A DNA stretch of 64,000 nucleotides, from NCBI GenBank assembly GCA_963715455.1, contig OY970245.1, forward strand, positions 1,984,001 to 2,048,000. Direction: 5' to 3'. The number at the start of each line of letters is the position of its first letter. The stretch's first letter is position 1. Below, one piece after another: positions 50,383 to 59,348 of the stretch. The notes beneath the pieces were generated by a model. It was not told the origin of the DNA and made no database searches. It saw only the letters and a list, made by a program, of their open reading frames with translations. Source of the DNA: VRUE01 sp963715455 (lineage in GTDB: Bacteria; Actinomycetota; Thermoleophilia; Solirubrobacterales; 70-9). Position numbers and translations under genes: made by a program.

Positions 50383-50636
50383 TGTGGTCTGAGGTCGAGA
50401 ATTACCGGCAGCTCGAGCAGGACTACGAAGAGGAACTGAAACGGTTCGAAAGCCTCGAGAGCGAGTATCGCGAGATAGCCGCGACCAGCTCCACAGCCGA
50501 TCAAGCGCTGGAGAGGCAGTACCAGGAGCTCGCCGAAAGACGCAGTCACCTGGAAGAGACGCACGCCCACCTACGGGAGATGAGAAACCACCTCGCCCAG
50601 GTGCGCGAAGAGGCCGCCCAGAAAACTGCTCTCTGA
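50379..50636 (+). CDS. 85-aa coiled-coil protein
   Basis: The whole protein is a Glu/Arg/Leu heptad-rich helix (YRQLEQDYEEELKRFESLES ... HLREMRNHLAQVREE). ATG 50379 overlaps the stop of the membrane gene by 4 nt, so the pair forms one unit. It ends 5 bp before the left att copy and is therefore probably host sequence next to the tRNA. Confidence 0.65.
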   Translation: MMWSEVENYRQLEQDYEEELKRFESLESEYREIAATSSTADQALERQYQELAERRSHLEETHAHLREMRNHLAQVREEAAQKTAL

Positions 50637-50641
50637 GCTCC

Positions 50642-50687
50642 AGAGGCGCCCACCGGAATCGAACCGGTGTAAACGGCTTTGCAGGCC
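50642..50687. repeat. attL: truncated tRNA-Cys copy
   Basis: AGAGGCGCCCACCGGAATCG begins a 46-bp exact copy of 59775-59820. It covers the T arm, variable loop and anticodon side of tRNA-Cys; beyond GGCC the sequences diverge. Confidence 0.95.
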
Positions 50688-50822
50688 CAGGGAACCCTCA
50701 CCGCCAGGTTCCGCCAGGCACGGACACGTTCTCTGAGTTGCGCTCCGGTGCGGACGAATCGCCGCGTTTCGTGACCCCATCCGTGACCCGGTTCCGTCCG
50801 TCGCCCCCCTGACTATCCAGAC

Positions 50823-51308
50823 ATGTGGTGCCTCAACACGTGGGCGATCGTCTTCGCGGTCCTTGGAGCCGCCTCGGAGCTGTTCGGCCTCGGGATGGTG
50901 GTCTGGCAGATCAAAGGTGACCGGGACCGTGCCCGGTCACTGCTCGACAAGCAGCGCGCCTGGAAACCCGAACGCCGCCCGCCTCCCCGCCGGGTGAGCG
51001 CCTCGGCCATCAGCATGCGGCCCTCCGGAATCGGCTCCTTGCAGACGGGCGGCGCCGAGCGGCACGTCGCCTCGATGTTCGCCTCCCTTGTCACCGGCCA
51101 CAACCAGCTCGTCCGCGACAGCGAGGAAGCGCTCGATCAGAGGACGGGCCAACTGCTTGACGAGATCGACAAAGGCGACAAGGCGTTGCGGGACGTGTTG
51201 CGCGAGCTGCTGGGCGAGAACATCCGGCAGCGGGTGATCGGCGTGGTCGCGATCGGTGTCGGGATCGTCTTGACGATGATCGCCTCGATCCTCAGCAGCC
51301 TCGGGTAG
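50823..51308 (+). CDS. Two-helix membrane protein of the island
   Basis: 161 aa with an N-terminal helix (WAIVFAVLGAASELFGLGMVVW), a basic Pro-rich segment (WKPERRPPPRRV), a helical stretch with DQRTGQLLDEIDKGDKAL, and a C-terminal helix VIGVVAIGVGIVLTMIASIL. Convergent with the integrase gene. No family recognised; accessory cargo of the island. Confidence 0.6.
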   Translation: MWCLNTWAIVFAVLGAASELFGLGMVVWQIKGDRDRARSLLDKQRAWKPERRPPPRRVSASAISMRPSGIGSLQTGGAERHVASMFASLVTGHNQLVRDSEEALDQRTGQLLDEIDKGDKALRDVLRELLGENIRQRVIGVVAIGVGIVLTMIASILSSLG

Positions 51309-51340
51309 AACCGGCGGTCCTGGTCAGACAACGACCGGGG

Positions 51341-52552
51341 TTACTGCACTTTCGCCTCCGCGTTCATGGGTGTGTCTGCTGAACCGCCGAACGCCTCAGC
51401 AAGTGCGGCGGCGTCCTCGCGACGTGGCTTGTGGTGCAGGTAGCGCTGCGTGGTCGAGTAGTGCTGGTGGCCCATGTAGCTCTGCACCGCGTAGGGGTCG
51501 AGCTTCTGGATCGCCGCGGTGCCGAACGCATGGCGCAGGTCGTGGAAGCGGATGCGTCGAAGCCCCGCCCCCTCCAGCGCTACATAGAAGCGCCTGCGCA
51601 GCTCGAAGTGGTCCAGGTGACCGCCAGTCTCCGAGCAGAACACGAGAGCGCCGTCGTCCGTGAAGTGCTCGCGCCCCTTTAGTGCCGCCAGGGTGTCGAT
51701 CACCGCGGGCATCATCGGTACCGAACGTACCCGCTTCCCCTTCGGCACCTTCTCCCGACCGCCGGTGAAGTTGCGCCGTACGTGGATCAGGCCGGCGACG
51801 AAATCGACGCAATCCCAGCGCAATGCCAGAAGCTCGCCCTGACGCAGGCCGGTGTAGGCCGCGACCCGGTAGATCGCGGCATCCTGCGGGTTCGTGGCGG
51901 CGCTGGCGAGCAGCTCGACCTCATCGCTGTCGAGCGTGTCGAACTCGCCCGTGTAGACGACCCTCGGCCGCTCGACCACATCGGCGGACGCCGGGTTCTC
52001 CGCGAGACCCCACACTCGCTTCGCCCGCCTGAAGATGCCGTGAAGCACCGCCAGGTGGCGCACGATCGTGCGGTTGGAGAGCCTGCGCCTTCCCTCCGGC
52101 TTCTCGCCCGAAAGCAGCTTCTCCTTGTAGGCGTCGATCGCGTCCGGAGTGACCTCCTCGATCGTGAGGTCTCCGAACTCCCCGAGTAGGTAGCCGTCGA
52201 TAACGCCGCGGTAATCGGCGACGGTATCGGTGTCGATCTGACGGACGTTCTCGACATAGCGCAAGAACTCGGCGGCGGCGTCGGCGAAGGTGGCACCGCT
52301 GCGGCCTGTGATCGCCCCGCGGCGCAGGTCAGTCAGCAGGGCAGCGAGCGCAGCTTCGGCCCCCTTCGGGGTGTAGTAGCCATCGGGGCAGCGGCCCGAC
52401 TTCGGGACCACCCTCCCCGTCTTCGTCTTTACCGCCCAGGCGTTGCCGAGCAGTTTCTTCGCCTGGCGCCCGGACGGCAGCCTGTAACGCAGGTACCAGA
52501 CAGGGCCGCGCTTGCGCTCGACAAGCTGGGCGCTACCGGTGACGTTGGCCAT
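51341..52552 (-). CDS. int: Tyrosine recombinase (integrase)
   Basis: 402 aa from ATG 52552. N-terminal arm-binding part (GPVWYLRYRLPSGRQAKK), SAM-like core-binding domain (TFADAAAEFLRYVENVRQID), and catalytic domain with R in YTGLRQGELLALRW, H-x-x-R in HDLRHAFGTAAIQ, H in YMGHQHYSTTQRY and the nucleophile Tyr in QRYLHH. It lies beside attL, as usual for tRNA-integrating elements. Its start overlaps the upstream gene's stop (TGATG). Confidence 0.95.
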   Translation of the reverse strand: MANVTGSAQLVERKRGPVWYLRYRLPSGRQAKKLLGNAWAVKTKTGRVVPKSGRCPDGYYTPKGAEAALAALLTDLRRGAITGRSGATFADAAAEFLRYVENVRQIDTDTVADYRGVIDGYLLGEFGDLTIEEVTPDAIDAYKEKLLSGEKPEGRRRLSNRTIVRHLAVLHGIFRRAKRVWGLAENPASADVVERPRVVYTGEFDTLDSDEVELLASAATNPQDAAIYRVAAYTGLRQGELLALRWDCVDFVAGLIHVRRNFTGGREKVPKGKRVRSVPMMPAVIDTLAALKGREHFTDDGALVFCSETGGHLDHFELRRRFYVALEGAGLRRIRFHDLRHAFGTAAIQKLDPYAVQSYMGHQHYSTTQRYLHHKPRREDAAALAEAFGGSADTPMNAEAKVQ

Positions 52553-52896
52553 CAGAGCGCCCCCATCTGGTCGAGCAGGCCGACGAGGGCGGCGTGCTCT
52601 GCGACCACGCGGCCGCACTCGTTTTCGTGATCGTTGGCCTCCAGCAGCGTTTCGACAACCCGCTGCGCGTCGGGATCGGAGGCGATGATCGACCCGTACT
52701 TGATCGCCGCGATCAGCCGGTCGTAAGCGTCCGCCTCCCGCTGTTTGCGCGGCGGGTCGGCAAGGGTCTCCGGCCTCGCCAGCGATTCGACGATGGCGGC
52801 GCGACCGAGCGAGAACGTCTCCAGCAGGAAGCCGCGGCGGCGCTCCGGCGTTCGAATCGGAACGGCGCCGCTGCCCGTAGGGTTGGTGCGGGACAT
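52552..52896 (-). CDS. Hypothetical island protein upstream of the integrase
   Basis: 114 aa. Mostly helical: SLGRAAIVESLARPETLADP, EADAYDRLIAAIKYGSIIAS, AQRVVETLLEANDHENE. An AGGAGG ribosome site precedes ATG 52896, and its stop overlaps the integrase start, implying co-translation. It might be an integration/excision accessory factor by position; no domain is recognised. Confidence 0.6.
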   Translation of the reverse strand: MSRTNPTGSGAVPIRTPERRRGFLLETFSLGRAAIVESLARPETLADPPRKQREADAYDRLIAAIKYGSIIASDPDAQRVVETLLEANDHENECGRVVAEHAALVGLLDQMGAL

Positions 52897-53268
52897 GGGA
52901 GCTAGGACCTCCTGTGTCTCAGGCGGCCCGCTCGTGCCTCAAACACAGCGGGTCGCCGCTTTTCTGAGGCCGGCACGTCGATACCGTTCCCGTTGCGGCC
53001 GGCCTCGGTTCCACTGAGCCGGTCGCCACGGGGCCGGCGTCTCCAGCGCGCGGCCCCACTTATGTCTGGACGGACCGTAGACGATCTCTCAGTGGGTCGC
53101 AACCGCGGCGCGGTCTGAGCCAGATCGCGGACGCCGCGGCTGAGGGGGGCCACGTCTCGATCACAGCGGGGCTCCTCGGCGTCCGCCGGGGGTCGATTCA
53201 GGGGCGATTTGCGACCCCTCTCGTGACCCGCTCGCCTGAATCGGCTCTGGCAAGCCAATCTCAGCGGC
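52897..53268. other. Gene-free 370-bp stretch of the island
   Basis: No convincing gene: a 124-codon minus frame here is Arg-rich and unlike coding sequence elsewhere. It probably holds the promoter for the 114-aa gene and integrase. One CGTGACCCG site at 53222-53230 matches repeats near both island ends. Confidence 0.5.
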
Positions 53269-53544
53269 TTATCCATCCGCTGCCACCCCTCCGGCCGCCT
53301 CGAAGGCTTCGATCTCGGCCAACCGGAAGCGGCGGTAGCGGCCGAGCCGCACGACAGGCAACTTGTCCTCGCGGGCCAGGCGATAGACGTGGCTGCGCGG
53401 AACCTGCCAGCGGGAGGCCAGATCCTCGGCAGTGAGCAGGCGGGCGCCGTTGGCCCGCTCGCTCACAGTCAGCTCACCCGGCAGCGGGGGCCGCCGGGCA
53501 GAGGCGAGTTGACTGCCAAGGTCGCGGCGCGTCTCGTGGGTCAT
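53269..53544 (-). CDS. Excisionase/AlpA-like HTH protein
   Basis: 91 aa. RLLTAEDLASRWQVPRSHVY followed by RLAREDKLPVVRLGRYRRFR is the MerR/AlpA-type winged helix of excisionases and phage regulators (DNA-binding domain, excisionase family). Start ATG 53544 overlaps the upstream stop (ATGA). Likely directs excision or controls the integrase. Confidence 0.8.
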   Translation of the reverse strand: MTHETRRDLGSQLASARRPPLPGELTVSERANGARLLTAEDLASRWQVPRSHVYRLAREDKLPVVRLGRYRRFRLAEIEAFEAAGGVAADG

Positions 53545-53762
53545 CTCCGCTTCCCCACGGCCTCGACGCAGCACAGGTGACATAGCCGGTCACCGACGAG
53601 GCGGCGGGCGTCGCAGCGGCGCACCGGCTCACCGCACACGCACTCGCCGACCTGCTCGAAGCACATGCGGGCAACCGGCGCTCGGCGCTCGGGCAGCAGC
53701 GGCTCCAAGAAAGCGAGGAGGTCGGCGACCTCCCGCGGCGTGGCGGGCCGGTTCATTCTCAC
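53541..53762 (-). CDS. Small Cys-rich island protein
   Basis: 73 aa. A helical start (PREVADLLAFLEPLLPERR) is followed by CVCGEPVRRCDARRLVGDRL and CHLCCVE, two cysteine pairs of a probable zinc finger. GTG 53762 overlaps the replication gene's TGA (GTGA); ATG 53756 is an alternative. Confidence 0.6.
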   Translation of the reverse strand: MRMNRPATPREVADLLAFLEPLLPERRAPVARMCFEQVGECVCGEPVRRCDARRLVGDRLCHLCCVEAVGKRR

Positions 53763-55540
53763 CCGCCCCGCTCCCGCCCGATGGGGTCGAGCCCCATCGC
53801 ACGAATCTCGGCCTCGCCGATCGACGGCGCCGGTGCTCCCGCCGCGTCCTCGACCTCGCCGGGACCGGAGACATCCGGTCCCTCGGGGGCAGCATCTGGA
53901 ATCGAAACAGGATTCGATGCCGTCCCCCTATGGGGGAGGGCGGCATCCGAATCGGCGATTCCGTCCGCCGCCGGAACGGCATTCGAAACGGCATTTCGAC
54001 GGTAGCGGAAGGGCTGGCCCTTGACGCCCTTCCCGGCCCGCTCGATAGCACCCTCATCGACCAGCTCGCGCAGCGGCCCGCCGATCTTCTTCTTGTGGAG
54101 GCCGAGCAGCCCGACCACCTCGTCCTCGGTAATGCCCGGTAGCTCTGTCGGCACCGCCGTCAAGACCAGCTCGCGGACGCCGACTCCCTCCGACTCAGCC
54201 CGTCCCTCGGCCTCACCGATAACTCTCCAGGTGCCCTCGCCAACGTGGTAATCAAGCACCAGCACGTCCGGCGTCGCCGGCCAACGGGAGAGGGCGACGA
54301 GGCGGCGTTGGCTCCTCGGCGCGTCCTCTCCCAGCCGCTCGTACTCGACCACAACATCCACCGCCCCGGCCAGCGCCGTCGAGCCCCGAACTCCTGTGCC
54401 GTGATCGCCCCGAGCCTTACGCTGATGATGGACGAGCAGAACGGCGAGGCCAGCGCGGGTCGCCTCGTCCAGCGCGTCCATGATCGCCTGGGCTGCGCCG
54501 GAGTCCTTCTCGCGCTCCGGCTCCAGCGCCGCCCAGAAGGCCATCGAGTCGATCACGAGCAGCGTCGCCCCGATCGCCTCTGCCTCGCGAACGGCGCCAC
54601 CGATCAAGTCCGCCCAGGGCGGCTTCGGCCAAGCGGCGTCGCGGTTTAGGACACGGACGCGGCCATCCGGCAGCCCGCGCAGCTTCGGCCCCAGCGTCGA
54701 GTCACCCTCCTCGCTCGCCAGGACCACCGGCCCGCCACCGACACGGCGGCCAAGGAAGGACTGCGCCGCCGACGCGACCGCTTCGATGAGCGCGGCGATG
54801 AGGGTCGTCTTGCCGCCCTTCGGCAGGCCGGCCAGCAGCGTCTTGGCGCCAGCGGAAACGTAGCCCTCGAAGACCCACGCCGGCTCGTCCGGCGCCGCTG
54901 CGGCAAGCTCGTTGGCCCAGCGCCAGGGAAGCCGCCCGGCTCGATCGACGGCCTCGACGGCCTCTACCTGAACCAGAAGGTCGGCTAGCACCCGCGTCGG
55001 GTTTTCGGCGGCGGCGAGTACGTCGGCGAGATCGCGGCCGTCGGGCAGGGGTGGCCGGGGCGCGTCGATACCGACTTCGCCGAGAGCCTCGGCGAGTCGA
55101 TCCGCGGCCTGGCGGCCGGCATCGTCCGCGTCGAGCACGAGGTAGACGACCTCGGCGCCAGCGGCACGCAGCTCCTCGGCCGCGCGATCCGCCGGCATCC
55201 CGGTGCCCGGTACCGCGGCGATGCCGAGCCCATCGAGGACGGGTGGCTGCTCGCCCTTCGCGCGCAGGGCCGACAGCGCGGCCAGCGCGTCTGGCTCGCC
55301 CTCGGCGAGCAGGATCGCGCCGCCCCGGCGACCCGCGGGCCAGTAGAGCCTCAACCGCTCGCCCTCAGGTTGCATCGTCCGACCAGAGCGGTCACCCACC
55401 AGGTGACGCACCCGACGGTAGCCGGAGCCATCAGGTCGCGTATAGAGATAGCCGAGCGTCCAGTCGCCGACCTCGACGCCGCAGCCTTCGGCGACCGCGA
55501 GATCGACGTTGTGCGCGGCCAGGTACTCGCGCCCGGTCAC
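53759..55540 (-). CDS. TOPRIM-domain primase/RecA-like helicase of the island
   Basis: 593 aa. N-terminal TOPRIM part (LLAEGEPDALAALSALRA at about 78, YLVLDADDAGRQAADRL at about 133). Then a RepA/AAA_25-type ATPase with Walker A AGLPKGGKTTLIAALIE (about 237) and Walker B LLVIDSMAFW, and the sensor LLVHHQRKARGDHG. A winged-helix segment follows (ITEDEVVGLLGLHKKKIGG) with an acidic Pro-rich tail. No CHC2 zinc finger is seen. It probably primes and unwinds island DNA after excision. GTG 55540 is coupled to the upstream gene. Confidence 0.85.
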   Translation of the reverse strand: MTGREYLAAHNVDLAVAEGCGVEVGDWTLGYLYTRPDGSGYRRVRHLVGDRSGRTMQPEGERLRLYWPAGRRGGAILLAEGEPDALAALSALRAKGEQPPVLDGLGIAAVPGTGMPADRAAEELRAAGAEVVYLVLDADDAGRQAADRLAEALGEVGIDAPRPPLPDGRDLADVLAAAENPTRVLADLLVQVEAVEAVDRAGRLPWRWANELAAAAPDEPAWVFEGYVSAGAKTLLAGLPKGGKTTLIAALIEAVASAAQSFLGRRVGGGPVVLASEEGDSTLGPKLRGLPDGRVRVLNRDAAWPKPPWADLIGGAVREAEAIGATLLVIDSMAFWAALEPEREKDSGAAQAIMDALDEATRAGLAVLLVHHQRKARGDHGTGVRGSTALAGAVDVVVEYERLGEDAPRSQRRLVALSRWPATPDVLVLDYHVGEGTWRVIGEAEGRAESEGVGVRELVLTAVPTELPGITEDEVVGLLGLHKKKIGGPLRELVDEGAIERAGKGVKGQPFRYRRNAVSNAVPAADGIADSDAALPHRGTASNPVSIPDAAPEGPDVSGPGEVEDAAGAPAPSIGEAEIRAMGLDPIGRERGG

Positions 55541-56085
55541 GTCGGCCCCCTCGCTCCCCGACGACCGCGGGGGTGGTCTACGTCGCCGGGGTCATCGTCG
55601 CCGTCGCCGTCAGGGTCGCCTCGCGAGCCAACTGAGGACGCGCGAGCGCGGTGGCCTGGGGAACGTCGCCGACGGGGTGAGCGCCGAGAGCAAGACGGTC
55701 GCCTTGCTCTCCGAACGTGCCGACGACGACGGAGGACGCGGCGAGTCGCCATCTGGTCTAGCTTGGCGTCAAACCGACGCTCAGCCGCCGTCAGGTGGCC
55801 ATGCAGATCGCCGGACCCTCGCTCGGTTTCGTGGGCGATCTGAACCACCCCGCTTTCTCGCAGGTAGTCCTCCGATTCCTCCAGTGCCTCGGGGCCGCGC
55901 AATCCGTCGTCGTTATCCGCCTCGGCGTTTTCAAGCTCGAAGCGCTCGAAGGCTGAAAGCTGCTCTCCTCGCTCATGCTTGGCTCGCGCACAATCAGCGA
56001 TTCCCTCCATCGCCTCTTCAAGCCTGTCGAAGCGCGCCTCTTCAGCCGCCTCGGCTGGTCTTAGCGAGTCAGACCAGGAGCGCAT
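55537..56085 (-). CDS. Acidic helical protein with Arg-rich tail
   Basis: 182 aa. The first 110 residues are acidic and helical (EEARFDRLEEAMEGIADCAR, SAFERFELENAEADNDDGLR, AAERRFDAKLDQMATRR). The last 70 are Arg-rich and of unlikely composition, which may mean a frameshift or a wrong end. The GTGA overlap with the replication gene favours a real gene. No family recognised. Confidence 0.45.
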   Translation of the reverse strand: MRSWSDSLRPAEAAEEARFDRLEEAMEGIADCARAKHERGEQLSAFERFELENAEADNDDGLRGPEALEESEDYLRESGVVQIAHETERGSGDLHGHLTAAERRFDAKLDQMATRRVLRRRRHVRRARRPSCSRRSPRRRRSPGHRARASSVGSRGDPDGDGDDDPGDVDHPRGRRGARGPT

Positions 56086-56321
56086 AGGTGATCGTTGCCG
56101 TCAAGAGCATTTTCGCGCCACCAACGGTATAGCCGCCAGCGGACGGCCTTTCCATAACGTCAAACGCCGCCCACTCGGGGGCGGCGCCGACGGCGATTGC
56201 TCTTAACGCGACCGTGGCCCACATGGCCAGCGATCACCTGCTCCTAAGGTACCTCGCGGCCCGGTCGGCATCGCGCTTCTTTGACCAGCCGGAGCGCCCC
56301 GTCTCGGCGTCGGCTCTCAAT

Positions 56322-56588
56322 CTAGTCACGAGAAGCCTCCAGATATCGCTTCAGCGAGTCGGCGCTGCGCCCCGCGGTCGGTACTTTCAACCCGTCCAGC
56401 CATCCCTTGAAGAAATGCTGCGCGGTGCGCTTCGGGATTCCCTCTACTTCGGCGATCTGGTCCCAGGTCAACGACAGCGGCGCGGAGCGAGCCATAGCGA
56501 TCCGCCGAGCCAGTTCGATCTGCTCCAGAAGCGGCCGGCTCTTGGGCGGGACGTAGGTGTCGATAGGCCCCCGTGAATCGCGCAACAT
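56322..56588 (-). CDS. 88-aa HTH-like hypothetical protein
   Basis: From ATG 56588: DTYVPPKSRPLLEQIELARR then LSLTWDQIAEVEGIPKRTAQ, HFFKGWLDGLK. The central segment reads like a sigma-factor or resolvase-type helix-turn-helix. Upstream in-frame sequence looks non-coding. Possible regulator of the island. Confidence 0.5.
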   Translation of the reverse strand: MLRDSRGPIDTYVPPKSRPLLEQIELARRIAMARSAPLSLTWDQIAEVEGIPKRTAQHFFKGWLDGLKVPTAGRSADSLKRYLEASRD

Positions 56589-56673
56589 TCCTGCGCGTAG
56601 GCTGACACCAGCGACGGACGAAGCGGTGTCTACGGCGAGGCTGTGGACGGCGGTTCCGGCGCGGCGACGGCAA

Positions 56674-56985
56674 TCATGGAGAGACCTTCCAGATACATTC
56701 GGTCTCGTCGCACGTGCCGTCGATTGGGAGCTGTTCAGTGCCGTAGCCACCGAATGCATTGGGGCCGGAGATGGTGGCGATGCATTGGTATGTGCTGCCA
56801 CCACTGTGGACGCAACCGACTCTGGAAACGAAGGCTCGGGAGCCGGTGAGGCGCTTGGTCTCGGCCGGGAGCTGGCGGCGAATTAGGGCCTCCAGTTCGG
56901 CGCTTGCGTCGGTGGGCGAACCACTGGAGCCGCACCCTGCCAGCAGAACGGCAAGCGCGACGAGCAGGACGGCAGCTGGCCTCAC
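56674..56985 (-). CDS. Lipoprotein, DUF4333-like
   Basis: 103 aa. Lipobox LLAGC at residues 14-18 predicts lipidation and cell-surface anchoring. The mature part has two Cys (CVHSGGSTYQC) and CDETECIWKV, similar to small actinobacterial lipoproteins of the DUF4333 kind. ATG 56985 overlaps the upstream lipoprotein gene (ATGA). Confidence 0.65.
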   Translation of the reverse strand: MRPAAVLLVALAVLLAGCGSSGSPTDASAELEALIRRQLPAETKRLTGSRAFVSRVGCVHSGGSTYQCIATISGPNAFGGYGTEQLPIDGTCDETECIWKVSP

Positions 56986-57434
56986 CGCTGCGGGTCCACA
57001 ATCGCCGAGATTTCCTCGAACCTGGCCCGCTGCGCACCCGTCAGCGGCTGCTCGTTGGCGGTCCAGACTATGACCTGCCCGTACGCGTCTGCCATCGCCT
57101 TCTGGGGGCGGCCGGTGGCGACCCGTAGGAGCCCTTCGCTTTCTTTGGCGGCCTCGTTCGGGTCGGTGTAGTAGACGATTTCGGCTCCCTGGACTTCGAT
57201 CTCAGCCTCGCCGTCGTGGAGGACGGTCGGATCGGCCGAAATCCCGGCTGCCCGCAACTGCTGTGCGATGTCTTCCAGAACGGGAGGCACCACGTACTGA
57301 GGCTTTGCCGCGGCGGTGGCTGTTTCCTCGGTGGCGTCGTTGTCGCCACCACAGCCAGCCAAGACGGCCAGGCCCAAAGCGATTCCAACCAGCAAGGTCC
57401 CCCACTTCCGCCTTCTCAACGTCTCCACCTCCAT
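56982..57434 (-). CDS. Lipoprotein of the island
   Basis: 150 aa from ATG 57434. A basic start MEVETLRRRKWG precedes the signal LLVGIALGLAVLAGC with lipobox LAGC. The mature domain has PPVLEDIAQQLRAAGISADP and EIEVQGAEIVYYTDPNEAAK, reminiscent of DUF4309/META-like small domains, unassigned. Divergent from the XRE regulator. Confidence 0.65.
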   Translation of the reverse strand: MEVETLRRRKWGTLLVGIALGLAVLAGCGGDNDATEETATAAAKPQYVVPPVLEDIAQQLRAAGISADPTVLHDGEAEIEVQGAEIVYYTDPNEAAKESEGLLRVATGRPQKAMADAYGQVIVWTANEQPLTGAQRARFEEISAIVDPQR

Positions 57435-57526
57435 GAACGCCAACGCGATGACAGTGCGGCGGAGCCTAGTTCATTTTGTCGTTTACGACATGGAGTTGAG
57501 AGGCCGTCTCGAAGAGCATCCGCGCG

Positions 57527-57736
57527 GTGTCGGCCGCACGGCGATTCGGGTCCAACGTGAAGCGCACCCGAAAGGAGCGAGGGATGACCCAGGAGCAATT
57601 GGGGCTCGCTGCGGGTCTCGACGCGGCCGTCATCAGCCGGATCGAGGCCGGGCAGCGCGAACCGCGCGTCCAAAACATCGTTCGGATCGCGAAGGCGCTC
57701 GATGCTCCGCCAGGAGACCTGTTCGCCGGTCTCTAG
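57527..57736 (+). CDS. XRE-family HTH regulator
   Basis: 69 aa, a single HTH_3 domain: FGSNVKRTRKERGMTQEQLG, LAAGLDAAVISRIEAGQREP, RVQNIVRIAKALDAPPGDLF. Start GTG 57527. Probably represses island genes; its divergent position to the lipoproteins suggests an operator in between. Confidence 0.85.
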   Translation: MSAARRFGSNVKRTRKERGMTQEQLGLAAGLDAAVISRIEAGQREPRVQNIVRIAKALDAPPGDLFAGL

Positions 57737-58173
57737 GTTTTTGCAGCCATCGACCTGCTGCCGCCCACGTCCAGGCCCGCGACGTGCGCCTTGATGCCAG
57801 CGCGATCGAGTATGCGCGCCGCTTGATCCTGGAGGGAAGCCCCATCGCGAGGCTGCCATGCCCGCGGGCGATAGACCCGAAGCTGGCCGTCGAGTGCTGG
57901 TGCGTCAAAAAGGGCGGATCGGATCGGTCGACGGTGCTGCCGACCGCCAGCTTCGCTCTACGCAATGCTCGCGCGGCGCGTCGATGATCGGCGCCTCTAA
58001 CCCGGACGGGCAGCGTCGCGTCGGCGCCCACCGGTTCCTCGTAGCTCCACAGCCGATCTGCCAGCGGCGCCCACTACGGCTTGCGCGACGCCAGGGCGAA
58101 GCCGACCCGGCGAGAACGACGGCCACCGGGGTAGGACAGGCACAGCGTGCTATCGCAGTTACCCTTCCCGACC
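57737..58173. other. Gene-poor 437-bp stretch of the island
   Basis: No frame here has convincing protein features on either strand; long frames have random GC-rich composition. It may hold a decayed gene or the promoter for the two downstream genes. Confidence 0.4.
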
Positions 58174-58572
58174 ATGAAGCTGATCGCGCTAATCGCCGCG
58201 GCGGCCATACTCGTCGCGTTGGGGGCGAACACGACGACAGCGTGGACGGCTCAGGACACCCAAGCAAAGCAGCTTCGGGAGAAGGTGAAGCGTCTCCAGC
58301 AGCGCGTGCGGGTACTAAGCGGGCAGCGCAATCAGGCCCGCCGCGAACGGAACGATGCCCAGGCCGCGATCACCCAGGGCCTCGCGCCCCAGGTCGGAAT
58401 AGTGGCAGCAGCAGGTTCGATCAGCCAGCTCTGGCACCTCATCTTCGAGCCGATCCGCGTCGCTTGGCCCTGCGGAGCGACGCTCTTTCAGGGCCAGACG
58501 TTCTGGTCGCTCGATGTCGAACTCAGCGACTACGACGCCGAGACCGACGCGACGCGACGCTGCGAGGCGTGA
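58174..58572 (+). CDS. Secreted protein with N-terminal coiled coil
   Basis: 132 aa from ATG 58174. Signal-like KLIALIAAAAILVALGANTT, a coiled coil AKQLREKVKRLQQRVRVLSG, then QLWHLIFEPIRVAWPCGATL. Its TGA overlaps the GTG of the DUF429 gene (GTGA). Function unknown. Confidence 0.6.
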   Translation: MKLIALIAAAAILVALGANTTTAWTAQDTQAKQLREKVKRLQQRVRVLSGQRNQARRERNDAQAAITQGLAPQVGIVAAAGSISQLWHLIFEPIRVAWPCGATLFQGQTFWSLDVELSDYDAETDATRRCEA

Positions 58573-59318
58573 CGCCGAAGTCGATCGTCGCCATCGGCGT
58601 GGACGGTGCGCGCGCCGGTTGGGTTGGTGCTTGCCTGCGCTCGTCGGCGTCGTTGGACCCCTCGACCTGGGAGACAATCGTTCTGCTGTTCCCGAACTTT
58701 CAGGCCATCGCGACCTACCGCGCCCAGCACGGAACGGCTGTCTTGGCCATCGACATCCCGATCGGCCTTCCCAGTCACGTTGAACCTCGTGCCTGCGATC
58801 TCGCCGCGAGGAAGCTGCTGCCTGGACGGGCAAGCTGCGTCTTCAATCCGCCGTCCCGTGACCTGCTGGCGAGCGGGGGCGACTACGCTGCGGTCCAGCA
58901 GCTCGTCGCCAAGAGGCAAGAGACCGACCCGGAAGCGCGCGGCTTGACCCGTCAGAGCGTCGCCTTGATCCCCAAGATCGCGGAGGTAGACGCCTGGGTT
59001 CAAGGGCACCCAACGAGCGAGGACTGGTTGTTCGAGTGCCATCCGGAGCTGACCTTCGCCCGCTTGCGCAGTGGTCATCCCGCACCGCCGAAGCGCTCAC
59101 CTGCTGGCGCGATCGAGCGCCTACGCCTGCTGCGGCGCCTCTTCCCCGACCTGGAGGACCAGGTGGGCACGCTCGCGGCCCCTGGGGCCGACCTGGCCGA
59201 CAGCCTCGACGCATACGCCGCCCTGAACGTCGCGCTGCGCTGTCTGCGCAACGAGCATGGAGAACTTGGGGATGGGCAACGAGACAGCGAGAACGTGCCG
59301 ATGAGGATTGCGATCTGA
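58569..59318 (+). CDS. DUF429-family protein
   Basis: 249 aa. VAIGVDGARAGWVGACL, LAIDIPIGLP, ARKLLPGRASCVFNPPSRDL, QSVALIPKIAEVDAW, LFECHPELTFARL and ADSLDAYAALNVAL match DUF429, a predicted RNase H-like fold with acidic residues (D in VDGA, D in AIDIP, E in ECHPE, D in DSLDA). Possible nuclease. GTG 58569 is favoured by the overlap; a longer upstream frame is shadow sequence. Confidence 0.82.
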   Translation: MTPKSIVAIGVDGARAGWVGACLRSSASLDPSTWETIVLLFPNFQAIATYRAQHGTAVLAIDIPIGLPSHVEPRACDLAARKLLPGRASCVFNPPSRDLLASGGDYAAVQQLVAKRQETDPEARGLTRQSVALIPKIAEVDAWVQGHPTSEDWLFECHPELTFARLRSGHPAPPKRSPAGAIERLRLLRRLFPDLEDQVGTLAAPGADLADSLDAYAALNVALRCLRNEHGELGDGQRDSENVPMRIAI

Positions 59319-59348
59319 GACTGGCGCGGCGACGGCCTCGGCCCGTCG

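Noticed and set aside
52902..53276. 124-codon minus-strand frame upstream of the integrase accessory gene
   Set aside because: Arg-rich random composition, no motif, no ribosome site and no junction overlaps; treated as intergenic.
57633..58267. Overlapping minus-strand frames at 57633-58267 in the island
   Set aside because: No recognisable motif and no ribosome sites; they oppose an XRE gene and a signal-peptide gene that read better on the + strand.
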